A stretch of DNA of 17,872 nt from Pseudomonas sp. UBA4194 (lineage in GTDB: Bacteria > Pseudomonadota > Gammaproteobacteria > Pseudomonadales > Pseudomonadaceae). Location: NCBI RefSeq assembly GCF_002379585.1, contig NZ_DFUE01000004.1:12645-30516 (forward strand), written 5' to 3'. The position numbers and the translations under genes were made by a program. Shown one piece after another: positions 11,801 to 17,872 of this stretch. Each line of letters starts with the position of its first letter. Within the stretch, counting starts at the first letter, position 1. The notes below the pieces were generated by a model. It saw only the letters and a program-made list of their open reading frames with translations, was not told where the DNA came from and did not search any database.

Positions 11801-13363
11801 TTAAAGTGTGGCGGATTTACCAACGGTGCCATGCACCAATTCTTCGTACAGCTCGGCGTAGGGTTCTACCGCCTCGCTCCAGTTAAAGGGCTGCGTCATG
11901 GCGCGGCAACGCATGGCGTTGAGCAGTTCAGGCTTGCTGAACACATAAAAGGCACGGGCCAGGGCTGCTTCGTAGCTCTGCACGGTGGATTCACCGAACA
12001 AGAAACCGGTGACACCGTCTTCGATGGTGTCGGCCAGGCCGCCAGTGTTGCGCGCCACCGGCAGTGAGCCGTAGCGCTGGGCGTACATCTGGCTCAGCCC
12101 GCAAGGTTCGTAGCGCGACGGCATCAGCAGGAAATCGCTGCCGGCGAACATGCGGCGTGCGTCGGTTTCGTTGAAGCCGATGCGCACACCGACCTTGCCG
12201 GGATAGCGCAGCGCCAGCTCGCGCATGGCTTGCTCTTCTTCCGGTTCGCCACGGCCGATGATGATCACCTGACCGCCGTTCTCGACGATGAACTGGGTGA
12301 CGCCCTCGGTCAGGTCCAGACCTTTCTGGTAGACCAGACGCGAGACGACCGCGAACAGTGGGCCTTGTGACTCATCGATTTCGAAAAGCTTGCGGATGTG
12401 AGCGGCGTTGGCTGCCTTGCCTTCCCAGTCATTGAGGCTGAAAGGGCAGACCAGATGCGGATCGGTAGCCGACTCCCAGCTGGCGTCGATGCCGTTCGGA
12501 ATACCGCTGAGCTTGCCCTGTTCGGCCTTGCTGCTCAGGAACCCTTCGAGGCCACAGCCAAATTCGGGCGTGGTGATTTCCTCGGCATAGGTCGCGCTGA
12601 CGGTGGTGATGTGGTTCGAGTACGCCATGCCGGCCTTGAGGAAGGACAGTTTGCCGTAGAACTCCATGCCGTCCTGCTGCAGGGCGTGGTTGGGTACACC
12701 CAGTTCCGGACAGCAGCCGCGGCTGAACACGCCTTGATAGGCCAGGTTGTGAATGGTGAACAGGGTAGGGGTCTTCAGACCGCGCCAGTGCATGTAGGCC
12801 GGGGCGAGGCCGGCCGGCCAGTCGTGGGCGTGGACCAGATCGGGTTTCCAGTGGACCATGCCCTGGCCAGCGGCGATGTCGGCTGCAGCCAGACCCAGGC
12901 GGGCAAAGCGGATATGGTTGTCTGGCCAGTCGCGGCCATTGTTGGCGCCGTAAGGGGTACCGTCGCGCTCGTACAGTTCAGGGCACAGCAGCACATAGAT
13001 CACCAGGCCATCGGGCATGTCCATACGGCCAATCTTGCAGGGAGGCAGTGCGGCATGGCCGCCCAGTTCGCCTACCACATGAATCGGATTGTCGCTGTTG
13101 AGTACCTGCGGGTAGCCAGGAATCAGGACACGCACATCGTGCACCGAGCTCATGGCGCGCGGCAGTGCCGCCGACACGTCGCCCAGGCCGCCGGTCTTGA
13201 CCAGGTCGGCAATTTCCGAGGTGACGAACAATACTTTTTGCTTGTGGGCGCTCGATGGCGTCTGCAGTGCTTTGCTGATAGGCGCCGGAACCTGCAGATG
13301 TGCAGGCTCCAAAGCTTGCCTGTTAAAACGCTCTCCGTGGTTTTCGACAGCGGCACTGATCAT
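11801..13363 (-). CDS. glgA: Glycogen synthase GlgA
   Basis: This 520-residue GT5 enzyme would transfer glucose from a nucleotide sugar, normally ADP-glucose, to the non-reducing end of alpha-1,4-glucan. The nucleotide-binding motif is KTGGLGDVSAALPRA (56-70), preceded by KVLFVTSEIADL. The C-terminal half has the PSRYEPCGLSQ motif with its conserved Glu, and NTGGLADTI. About 42 residues precede the conserved first strand, more than in the 477-residue E. coli enzyme; this extension is Pro- and Ser-rich and probably disordered. The start at 13361-13363 has GGGAG at 13370-13374 six bases upstream. It is the first gene of the leftward series. No glgC or glgB lies in the window, so the donor supply and branching steps are encoded elsewhere. 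Confidence 0.95.
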   Translation of the reverse strand: MISAAVENHGERFNRQALEPAHLQVPAPISKALQTPSSAHKQKVLFVTSEIADLVKTGGLGDVSAALPRAMSSVHDVRVLIPGYPQVLNSDNPIHVVGELGGHAALPPCKIGRMDMPDGLVIYVLLCPELYERDGTPYGANNGRDWPDNHIRFARLGLAAADIAAGQGMVHWKPDLVHAHDWPAGLAPAYMHWRGLKTPTLFTIHNLAYQGVFSRGCCPELGVPNHALQQDGMEFYGKLSFLKAGMAYSNHITTVSATYAEEITTPEFGCGLEGFLSSKAEQGKLSGIPNGIDASWESATDPHLVCPFSLNDWEGKAANAAHIRKLFEIDESQGPLFAVVSRLVYQKGLDLTEGVTQFIVENGGQVIIIGRGEPEEEQAMRELALRYPGKVGVRIGFNETDARRMFAGSDFLLMPSRYEPCGLSQMYAQRYGSLPVARNTGGLADTIEDGVTGFLFGESTVQSYEAALARAFYVFSKPELLNAMRCRAMTQPFNWSEAVEPYAELYEELVHGTVGKSATL

Positions 13364-13408
13364 TGTTCTCTCCCGTGCATTGCGTACTTGTATGGCAGAT
13401 GCTGACTC

Positions 13409-13435
13409 AAAAAAAGCGCTGATCGATTAGCGCTT
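13409..13435 (-). terminator. Rho-independent terminator upstream of glgA
   Basis: On the minus strand a perfect 7-bp stem (AAGCGCT / AGCGCTT) with an 8-base loop (AATCGATC) is followed at once by T residues, giving a 7-T run that includes the stem end. The plus-strand reading has no T run after the hairpin, so it acts leftward. It lies only 45 bases before the glgA start. It would end a transcript coming from the right or attenuate a longer glgA leader. Confidence 0.7.
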
Positions 13436-13458
13436 ACCGCTGTCGAGCGCACAGGCGC

Positions 13459-13489
13459 ATTACCGTACGGCGATCCTGCCGAAGGTAAT
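13459..13489. repeat. Interrupted inverted repeat in the glgA upstream region
   Basis: ATTACC (13459-13464) pairs with GGTAAT (13484-13489), and inside it CGGC (13468-13471) pairs with GCCG (13478-13481) around a 6-base loop, giving a 10-bp hairpin with a small internal loop. It could be a protein-binding site or part of an RNA leader. No family is recognised. Confidence 0.45.
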
Positions 13490-13759
13490 CTGACTTAACG
13501 GGATTAGCAGGCTTGCTGGATAAAAACATCTGTACGGCCTGTGTCTTATCCTGACCTGTCTGATTTCCAAAAAGTTTCGAGTTTTTTGCAACGGATTTCC
13601 GAGTGATACGTCACCCGCGCCTTGAGTGTAGGAGAAATGCCATTTTTTTGGGTGTGCGAGGCGACTGACGGGCGGTAATCCGCAGGCAGCAGCGGCCCAG
13701 AGCCCTTCGCACCGATCGGCGAGGCCCGGGGGAGCCTTGTACCCGCGTTGGAACGGACT

Positions 13760-13783
13760 TTTGGAATGTACTTTGGAATGTAC
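13760..13783. repeat. 12-bp direct tandem repeat (two copies)
   Basis: The unit TTTGGAATGTAC occurs twice, end to end (13760-13771 and 13772-13783), with no mismatch. It is isolated, with no further copies seen nearby. It may be replication slippage or a pair of binding half-sites. Confidence 0.7.
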
Positions 13784-13969
13784 TGGGGGGTGTCTCGAGC
13801 CTTCGGCGATGTCGATGGCGGGGGGGAGTGGTCGATCCTGAGCGGCCAGGTCGACTGACTTGTCAAAGCATCTTTAGGAAAGGTAGGGCGGTAGTGGCCG
13901 TGGATTGGCCGAAGTGGCCGGACCGGGGATTACCCGTCTGATTCGGGAGTCTGGCTCGAAGCTCGACAG

Positions 13970-14004
13970 CCTGCGGGCCGACGGTTGTCCAGTCGGCTCG
14001 CAGG
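13970..14004 (-). terminator. Long hairpin downstream of the 58-codon gene
   Basis: A 13-bp stem (13970-13982 with 13992-14004) with one G-T mismatch and a 9-base loop lies eight bases past the stop of the small gene. No T run follows on the minus strand, so it may be a weak terminator, an mRNA 3'-end stabiliser or a REP-like element. Confidence 0.4.
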
Positions 14005-14012
14005 TCCGTGCT

Positions 14013-14189
14013 TCAGGCGATTCGCGCCATGGCCGGGCCGCTCAGGGCCTTGGCTTGCATCAGCATCGAGGTCAGCTGGGCGACCTGGAGCTTCAATTCG
14101 TCACGTTCGTCCTTGAGCTCGCGCAACTCGTCGCGGCGCATGGTGACATAAAGAGTTTGTGGATGACCTGCTTGTAAAACCGTTCCCAT
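14013..14189 (-). CDS. Small 58-residue protein, predicted helical/coiled-coil
   Basis: ATG at 14187-14189 has GAGG at 14196-14199 six bases upstream, and the frame ends with TGA at 14013-14015. The protein begins MGTVLQAGHPQTLYVTMRRD. It continues with a charged heptad-like stretch (DELRELKDERDELKLQVAQL at about 20-39) and a Met-rich end (SMLMQAKALSG). The Leu/Val spacing fits a short coiled coil. I recognise no family. The codon use looks coding, with G/C third positions and no rare-codon clusters. It lies alone on the minus strand between the terminator upstream of glgA and the gnd promoter region, so it probably has its own promoter within 14190-14400. A role cannot be inferred; a small regulator or adaptor is one possibility. 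Confidence 0.7.
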   Translation of the reverse strand: MGTVLQAGHPQTLYVTMRRDELRELKDERDELKLQVAQLTSMLMQAKALSGPAMARIA

Positions 14190-14420
14190 TGCACACCTCG
14201 CAAATGGCTATTCACACCGTAAGGACAATTGACCTAGACGCCTCGAGCGTTGCCAGGTCACTTCCTCAATCGGCGCGGATCATGATTTATTTTGGGGGCG
14301 TTGTGAACTTTTTTATTTTTCATGGTCGGCGTGTCTTTTTTCATTTTCGCGTAAGTGCCTGTTTTATGGCGTCAAAGAGAAAAACCAGAACTTTTGACCA
14401 GTTGGCCAGCCGACGAAAGG

Positions 14421-14426
14421 TATAAT
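14421..14426 (+). promoter_or_regulatory. Predicted sigma-70 -10 box of the gnd-zwf operon
   Basis: A perfect TATAAT precedes gnd by 113 bases and predicts a transcription start near 14433. The -35 is poor: TTGACC at 14394-14399 would need a 21-base spacer, and no TG extension is present. The promoter may therefore need an activator. Confidence 0.55.
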
Positions 14427-14432
14427 GGGAAA

Positions 14433-14481
14433 CTTACCGACGATGCCCTGGACTAACCAGAGTGGCTCGTAGACCGGTAAG
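14433..14481 (+). other. Structured 5' leader hairpin of the gnd operon
   Basis: The region from the predicted transcription start folds into one long stem. CTTACCG (14433-14439) pairs with CGGTAAG (14475-14481), ACGA (14440-14443) with TCGT (14467-14470), GCC (14445-14447) with GGC (14464-14466), and CTGG (14448-14451) with CCAG (14457-14460) around an ACTAA loop. That is 18 base pairs with three small bulges. It may stabilise the mRNA 5' end or be a regulatory leader; no known riboswitch class is recognised. Confidence 0.5.
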
Positions 14482-14523
14482 CTTGTAACCTGCTTTTTCA
14501 AGAAATACCTATTCAAGCAACAT

Positions 14524-14536
14524 AGAGTGGAGCTCT
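14524..14536 (+). promoter_or_regulatory. Shine-Dalgarno of gnd inside a small GGA hairpin
   Basis: AGAG (14524-14527) and CTCT (14533-14536) can pair and present TGGAG as a five-base loop. GGAG (14529-14532) is the ribosome site, seven bases before ATG 14540. A GGA in a hairpin loop over the ribosome site is the known layout of RsmA/CsrA targets. Confidence 0.4.
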
Positions 14537-14539
14537 CGC

Positions 14540-15517
14540 ATGCAACTGGGAATCATTGGGCTAGGCCGCATGGGCGGAAACATTGCCAGAAGGCTGATGC
14601 GCGCAGGCCATCACACCGTGGTCTACGATCGCAATCAGGATTCAGTGCATGGCCTGGCCGGTGAGGGAGCCAAGGGCGCCAATGACCTCGCCGATCTGGT
14701 GAGCAAGCTGGACAAGCCAAGAGCCGTCTGGGTCATGCTGCCTGCCGGCGCGCCCACCGAGCAGACCATCGCCGAATTGGCCGGGCTGCTGGATGCCGAT
14801 GACGTCATCATCGATGGCGGTAATACCTTCTACAAAGATGATATCCGTCGTGCCAAGGAGCTGAGCGCCAAGCAGCTGCACTACGTCGACGTCGGCACGT
14901 CCGGCGGCGTCTGGGGCCTGGACCGCGGCTACTGCATGATGATCGGCGGCGAGAACGCGATTCTGGAACGTCTGGACCCGCTGTTCGACTGCCTTGCGCC
15001 GGGCATGGGTGATATCCCCCGTACCCGCGACCGCAACAGCGCCGACGATCGCGCCGAGCGTGGCTATATCCATGCGGGCCCTGCCGGTTCCGGGCACTTC
15101 GTGAAGATGATCCACAACGGCATCGAGTACGGCATGATGCAGGCCTTCGCCGAGGGCTTCGACATCCTCAAGACCAAAGCCAGCACCGAGCTGCCTGAAG
15201 ATCAGCGTTTCGACCTGAACCTGGCGGACATCGCCGAAGTATGGCGTCGGGGCAGCGTGGTCTCGTCCTGGCTGCTTGATCTGACGGCCGATGCCTTGGC
15301 CAGCGATCAGCAACTGAGCCAGTACTCCGGCTCGGTGTCCGACAGTGGCGAAGGCCGCTGGACCATCGATGCTGCCGTCGAGCAGGCGGTACCGGTACCG
15401 GTATTGTCCAGCGCATTGTTCGCGCGCTTCCGTTCGCGTCAGGACGCCACCTACGGTGACAAGATTCTCTCCGCCATGCGCTTTGGTTTTGGCGGCCACG
15501 TCGAGGTTCCCAAATGA
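14540..15517 (+). CDS. gnd: 6-phosphogluconate dehydrogenase, decarboxylating, short form
   Basis: This 325-residue enzyme would oxidise and decarboxylate 6-phosphogluconate to ribulose-5-phosphate. It has the Rossmann start GIIGLGRMGGN (4-14), IIDGGNTFYKD (90-100), DVGTSGGVWGLDRGY (117-131) and the catalytic helix GHFVKMIHNGIEYGMM with K189 and N193. It lacks the long C-terminal domain of the 470-residue NADP+ enzymes and so belongs to the short class. The second strand ends YDRN (29-32), where NADP+ enzymes usually have NRT; the Asp30 suggests NAD+ use. ATG 14540 has GGAG seven bases upstream. It overlaps zwf by 4 bases (ATGA, 15514-15517). Confidence 0.95.
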   Translation: MQLGIIGLGRMGGNIARRLMRAGHHTVVYDRNQDSVHGLAGEGAKGANDLADLVSKLDKPRAVWVMLPAGAPTEQTIAELAGLLDADDVIIDGGNTFYKDDIRRAKELSAKQLHYVDVGTSGGVWGLDRGYCMMIGGENAILERLDPLFDCLAPGMGDIPRTRDRNSADDRAERGYIHAGPAGSGHFVKMIHNGIEYGMMQAFAEGFDILKTKASTELPEDQRFDLNLADIAEVWRRGSVVSSWLLDLTADALASDQQLSQYSGSVSDSGEGRWTIDAAVEQAVPVPVLSSALFARFRSRQDATYGDKILSAMRFGFGGHVEVPK

Positions 15518-17022
15518 GTCGAGCGACCTCGAAAGTAGAAGCCGCTCCACCTTCCACCCTGTTTCTGTTTGGCGCCCATGGCGACCTGGTCAAACGCTTG
15601 CTCATGCCAGCTTTGTACAATCTGAGCCGGGATGGGTTGCTGGACAATGGCCTGCACATCGTCGGGGTCGACCATAACCAGGTCAGCGATGGCGAATTCG
15701 CTGACAAGCTGGAGAGCTTCATCATCGAGCAGGCTCGCGCCAAAGGCGTCGAGGACCCTACCAAGGTCCTCGATCCGGCTTTGTGGGCCAAGTTGCGCAA
15801 GCGCATCAGCTACATCTCCGGCGACTTTCTCGATGACGCCACGTACCAGGCCATTGCCGAGCGCATCGAGCGCAACGGCACTGGCAATGCCATGTTCTAC
15901 CTGGCCACGTCGCCGCGCTTCTTCAATGAAGTGGCGCTGCGGCTAGGCTCCAGCGGGTTGCTCGCAGAGCAGCCCGACGCCTTTCGCCGGGTCGTGATCG
16001 AAAAGCCTTTCGGCCACGACCTGGCTTCCGCCGAAGCACTCAACAGCTGCCTGTTGAGTGTGATGAGCGAAAACCAGATCTACCGCATCGATCATTACCT
16101 GGGCAAGGAAACGGTGCAGAACATTCTGGTCAGCCGTTTCTCCAATGGCATCTTCGAAGCGTTCTGGAACAATCACTACATCGACCACGTGCAGATCACC
16201 GCAGCGGAAACGGTCGGTGTGGAAACCCGCGGCAACTTCTATGATCAGACCGGCGCTTTGCGTGACATGGTGCCCAACCACCTGTTCCAACTGCTGGCCA
16301 TGGTCGCCATGGAGCCGCCGGCAGCCTTTGGCGCCGACGCCGTGCGTGGAGAAAAAGCCAAGGTGGTGGGGGCTATCCGGCCGTGGTCCAAGGCCGATGC
16401 CTTGAAAAACTCGGTGCGCGGGCAATACACCGCGGGCGAGGGCGACAAATCCGGGTACCGCGAAGAGCCCAAGGTCGACCCACAGAGCAAGACCGAGACC
16501 TACGTGGCGCTCAAGGTCCTGATCGATAACTGGCGCTGGGTTGGCGTGCCGTTCTACCTGCGCACCGGCAAGCGGATGAGCGTGCGGGATACCGAGATCG
16601 CCATCTGCTTCAAGCAGGCGCCCTATGCGCAGTTTCGCGATACCGAAGTGGATCGGCTCAAATCCAACTATCTGAAGATCCAGATCCAGCCCGACGAGGG
16701 TATGTGGTTCGAACTGCAGGCCAAGCGTCCGGGCCCGGCCATGGAATTGGAGAACGTCAAGTTGGGCTTTGCCTACAAGGATTTCTTCCAGATGCAGCCG
16801 TCCACTGGGTATGAAACCCTTATCTACGATTGCCTTACGGGGGATCAGACCCTGTTCCAGCGGGCCGACAACATCGAGAACGGCTGGCGTGCGGTGCAGC
16901 CGTTCCTCGATGCCTGGCGTGAGGGCGGCTCCATTGCTACCTACGCCGCTGGCGAGGACGGCCCCGAAGCGGCCGACGATCTACTGGCCCGCGATGGCCG
17001 CACCTGGCAGACGCTGGGATGA
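15514..17022 (+). CDS. zwf: Glucose-6-phosphate dehydrogenase
   Basis: This 502-residue enzyme would oxidise glucose-6-phosphate to 6-phosphogluconolactone. The coenzyme loop is GAHGDLVKR (20-28), a variant of the usual GASGDL with His22 in place of Ser. EKPFG is at 163-167 and the active-site signature RIDHYLGKE at 191-199, with His194 the likely catalytic base by family analogy. After the second strand it reads GVDHNQ (51-56), where E. coli Zwf has GVGRAD; loss of that Arg and gain of Asp53 point to NAD+ or dual use. It overlaps gnd and the HAD gene by ATGA on both sides. Pseudomonas often carries several zwf copies; this looks like the gnd-linked one. No pgl gene accompanies it in the window. 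Confidence 0.96.
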   Translation: MSRATSKVEAAPPSTLFLFGAHGDLVKRLLMPALYNLSRDGLLDNGLHIVGVDHNQVSDGEFADKLESFIIEQARAKGVEDPTKVLDPALWAKLRKRISYISGDFLDDATYQAIAERIERNGTGNAMFYLATSPRFFNEVALRLGSSGLLAEQPDAFRRVVIEKPFGHDLASAEALNSCLLSVMSENQIYRIDHYLGKETVQNILVSRFSNGIFEAFWNNHYIDHVQITAAETVGVETRGNFYDQTGALRDMVPNHLFQLLAMVAMEPPAAFGADAVRGEKAKVVGAIRPWSKADALKNSVRGQYTAGEGDKSGYREEPKVDPQSKTETYVALKVLIDNWRWVGVPFYLRTGKRMSVRDTEIAICFKQAPYAQFRDTEVDRLKSNYLKIQIQPDEGMWFELQAKRPGPAMELENVKLGFAYKDFFQMQPSTGYETLIYDCLTGDQTLFQRADNIENGWRAVQPFLDAWREGGSIATYAAGEDGPEAADDLLARDGRTWQTLG

Positions 17023-17846
17023 GTGCCTCGCAGCAAGACCTCATACGCCTGGTGCTCAGCGACATGGATGGCACCCTGTTGATGCCTGACCATAGCCTGA
17101 CCCCGGCGGTCATCGGCGCCGTTGCACAGCTTCGCGAAGCGGGTGTGCTGTTCACCCTGGCCAGCAGCCGGCCGCCGAGGGCGATGCGCGAGCAGATCAA
17201 GGCCCTGGGTGTGGATCTGCCCACGGCGGCTTTCAATGGCGGTGTTCTGATCAACCCGGATGGCAGCGAACTGCAATCGCACTTCGTCGAGCGTAGCGCA
17301 GTCGACCTGTGCCTGGCGGTGTTTGCCGAGCACGGCCTGGACGTATGGGTGTTCGCCGATGACCAATGGCTGGCGCGGGACCGCAACGCCGAATATTTTG
17401 GCAAGGAACTGCATGCACTGGGCTATGAGCCGCAGTTGGTGGACGATTTCACGCCCTATCTGGATCGTGTGCACAAGATTGTGGCTACCAGTGGTGATTT
17501 CCAGCAGCTGATCGAGTTGGAGCAGCAGTTGCAGGCGCTACTGGAAGGCAAGGCCATCGCCGCCCGCTCGCAGCAGTATTATCTGGACGTTACGGCGTTA
17601 CAGGCCAACAAGGGCGATGCCCTGGCGACCTTGGCCGAGCATCTGCAGGTACCGTTGGCGCACACTGCGGTGCTGGGTGACGGTGGCAATGATGTGGCGA
17701 TGTTCAAGCGCGCGGGTTTTTCCATTGCCATGGGGCAGGGCGAGGCCAGCGTGCGCGAGCAGGCTGACGCGGTCACTGCGAGCAACAGCGAGGATGGCGC
17801 GGCGCGGGCGATCGTGGAAATGATATTGCCGCGCGGGCGGGGGTGA
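17019..17846 (+). CDS. Cof-type HAD-family hydrolase
   Basis: This 275-residue protein has the HAD motifs in order: motif I SDMDGT (nucleophile D15, D17), motif II LASSRPP, the motif III Lys in ANKGDAL (K198) and motif IV GDGGNDVAMF (220-229). The large cap between motifs II and III is that of the Cof/type-IIB group, which dephosphorylates sugar phosphates and similar metabolites with broad range. The start overlaps the zwf stop by ATGA (17019-17022). Its link to gnd-zwf suggests a sugar-phosphate or damaged-metabolite substrate, but this is inference. It should not be read as the missing 6-phosphogluconolactonase, which is a different fold. The remaining 26 bases of the window show no feature. 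Confidence 0.92.
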   Translation: MSASQQDLIRLVLSDMDGTLLMPDHSLTPAVIGAVAQLREAGVLFTLASSRPPRAMREQIKALGVDLPTAAFNGGVLINPDGSELQSHFVERSAVDLCLAVFAEHGLDVWVFADDQWLARDRNAEYFGKELHALGYEPQLVDDFTPYLDRVHKIVATSGDFQQLIELEQQLQALLEGKAIAARSQQYYLDVTALQANKGDALATLAEHLQVPLAHTAVLGDGGNDVAMFKRAGFSIAMGQGEASVREQADAVTASNSEDGAARAIVEMILPRGRG

Positions 17847-17872
17847 ATGGAGGGATCGGCGGTGAATGGTCC

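Larger units (their letters stand above)
13364..14012. other. Non-coding region between glgA and the 58-codon gene
   Basis: These 649 bases hold no convincing protein gene. They contain a minus-strand terminator (13409-13435), an interrupted inverted repeat (13459-13489), a 12-bp tandem repeat (13760-13783) and a long hairpin (13970-14004). The stretch 13546-13866 is open on the minus strand from a TTG, but its composition and lack of a ribosome site argue against a gene. Confidence 0.6.
14190..14539. other. Divergent intergenic region between the small gene and gnd
   Basis: These 350 bases should carry leftward signals for the small gene and rightward signals for gnd. Positions 14281-14400 are clearly AT-rich with several T runs (14309-14320 and 14335-14341), unlike the flanking genes. 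The gnd -10 box and leader structure lie at 14421-14481. I found no clear promoter for the small gene, and no TTGT-N7/8-ACAA HexR-type site by eye. Confidence 0.5.

Noticed and set aside
12398..13405. Plus-strand frame (335 codons) antisense to glgA
   Set aside because: It is a shadow of GlgA, with no motif.
13688..13738. Possible REP-like element (GC-rich stretch near 13700)
   Set aside because: It only loosely resembles Pseudomonas REP sequences, and no clear stem or second copy is visible in the window.
13546..13866. Minus-strand frame of 106 codons upstream of glgA
   Set aside because: It starts at TTG without a good ribosome site, spans the tandem repeat (PQYIPKYIPK) and has no recognisable domain or coding-like composition.
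13905..14177. Plus-strand frame of 90 codons antisense to the small gene
   Set aside because: The minus-strand frame has the better ribosome site and protein pattern.
14159..14425. Plus-strand frame of 88 codons in the AT-rich region before gnd
   Set aside because: It overlaps the small minus-strand gene and the gnd promoter, has no ribosome site, and its Phe-rich stretch only reflects T runs.
14394..14426. Standard sigma-70 promoter with TTGACC and TATAAT
   Set aside because: The -10 is kept, but the spacer would be 21 bases, so the pair is not accepted as a normal -35/-10 promoter.
14642..15550. Minus-strand frame (302 codons) antisense to gnd
   Set aside because: Gnd has complete motifs and coupling to zwf. 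The antisense frame looks like a mirror of its codon bias.

Overview
The window looks like a chromosomal segment of a Pseudomonas species. This rests on the high G+C coding style and on a gene order (glgA-treZ-malQ-treY-DUF2934-glgX beside gnd-zwf-HAD) that I recall from Pseudomonas chromosomes of the putida, fluorescens and syringae type. I could not run a search, so the species is open. I see no tRNA, rRNA, CRISPR array, insertion sequence or prophage gene.

Layout, left to right. Positions 1-13363 hold a long leftward (minus-strand) gene series. In its own direction it reads glgA, treZ, malQ, treY, a DUF2934 small protein, a 176-base gap, glgX, an acyl-CoA-dehydrogenase-like flavoprotein, a PIG-L/LmbE deacetylase and a NodS-like methyltransferase cut by the window edge. 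Five of these junctions are 4-base ATGA stop/start overlaps, so the genes are probably co-transcribed and translationally coupled. Positions 13364-14539 are mostly non-coding. They contain a good minus-strand terminator just upstream of glgA, other inverted repeats, a short tandem repeat and a 58-codon minus-strand gene at 14013-14189. Positions 14540-17846 hold a rightward operon of short-form gnd, zwf and a Cof-type HAD phosphatase, again joined by ATGA overlaps. It is preceded by a perfect TATAAT box and a structured leader.

How the genes work together. GlgA extends alpha-1,4-glucan. GlgX and MalQ debranch and re-cut the chains. TreY turns the reducing end into a trehalosyl unit and TreZ releases trehalose. 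This is a glucan-to-trehalose route usually linked to osmotic and desiccation stress. No branching enzyme, ADP-glucose pyrophosphorylase, GlgE or TreS lies in the window. The rightward operon gives two oxidative steps on glucose-6-phosphate and 6-phosphogluconate. Both dehydrogenases carry an Asp at the end of the second Rossmann strand, which suggests they may favour NAD+.

The least explained parts are three. First, the flavoprotein/deacetylase/methyltransferase trio locked to glgX by overlaps, which looks like an uncharacterised small biosynthetic pathway. Second, the folded 5' leader of gnd, with a GGA-bearing hairpin at its ribosome site. Third, the terminator and small gene in the divergent region.
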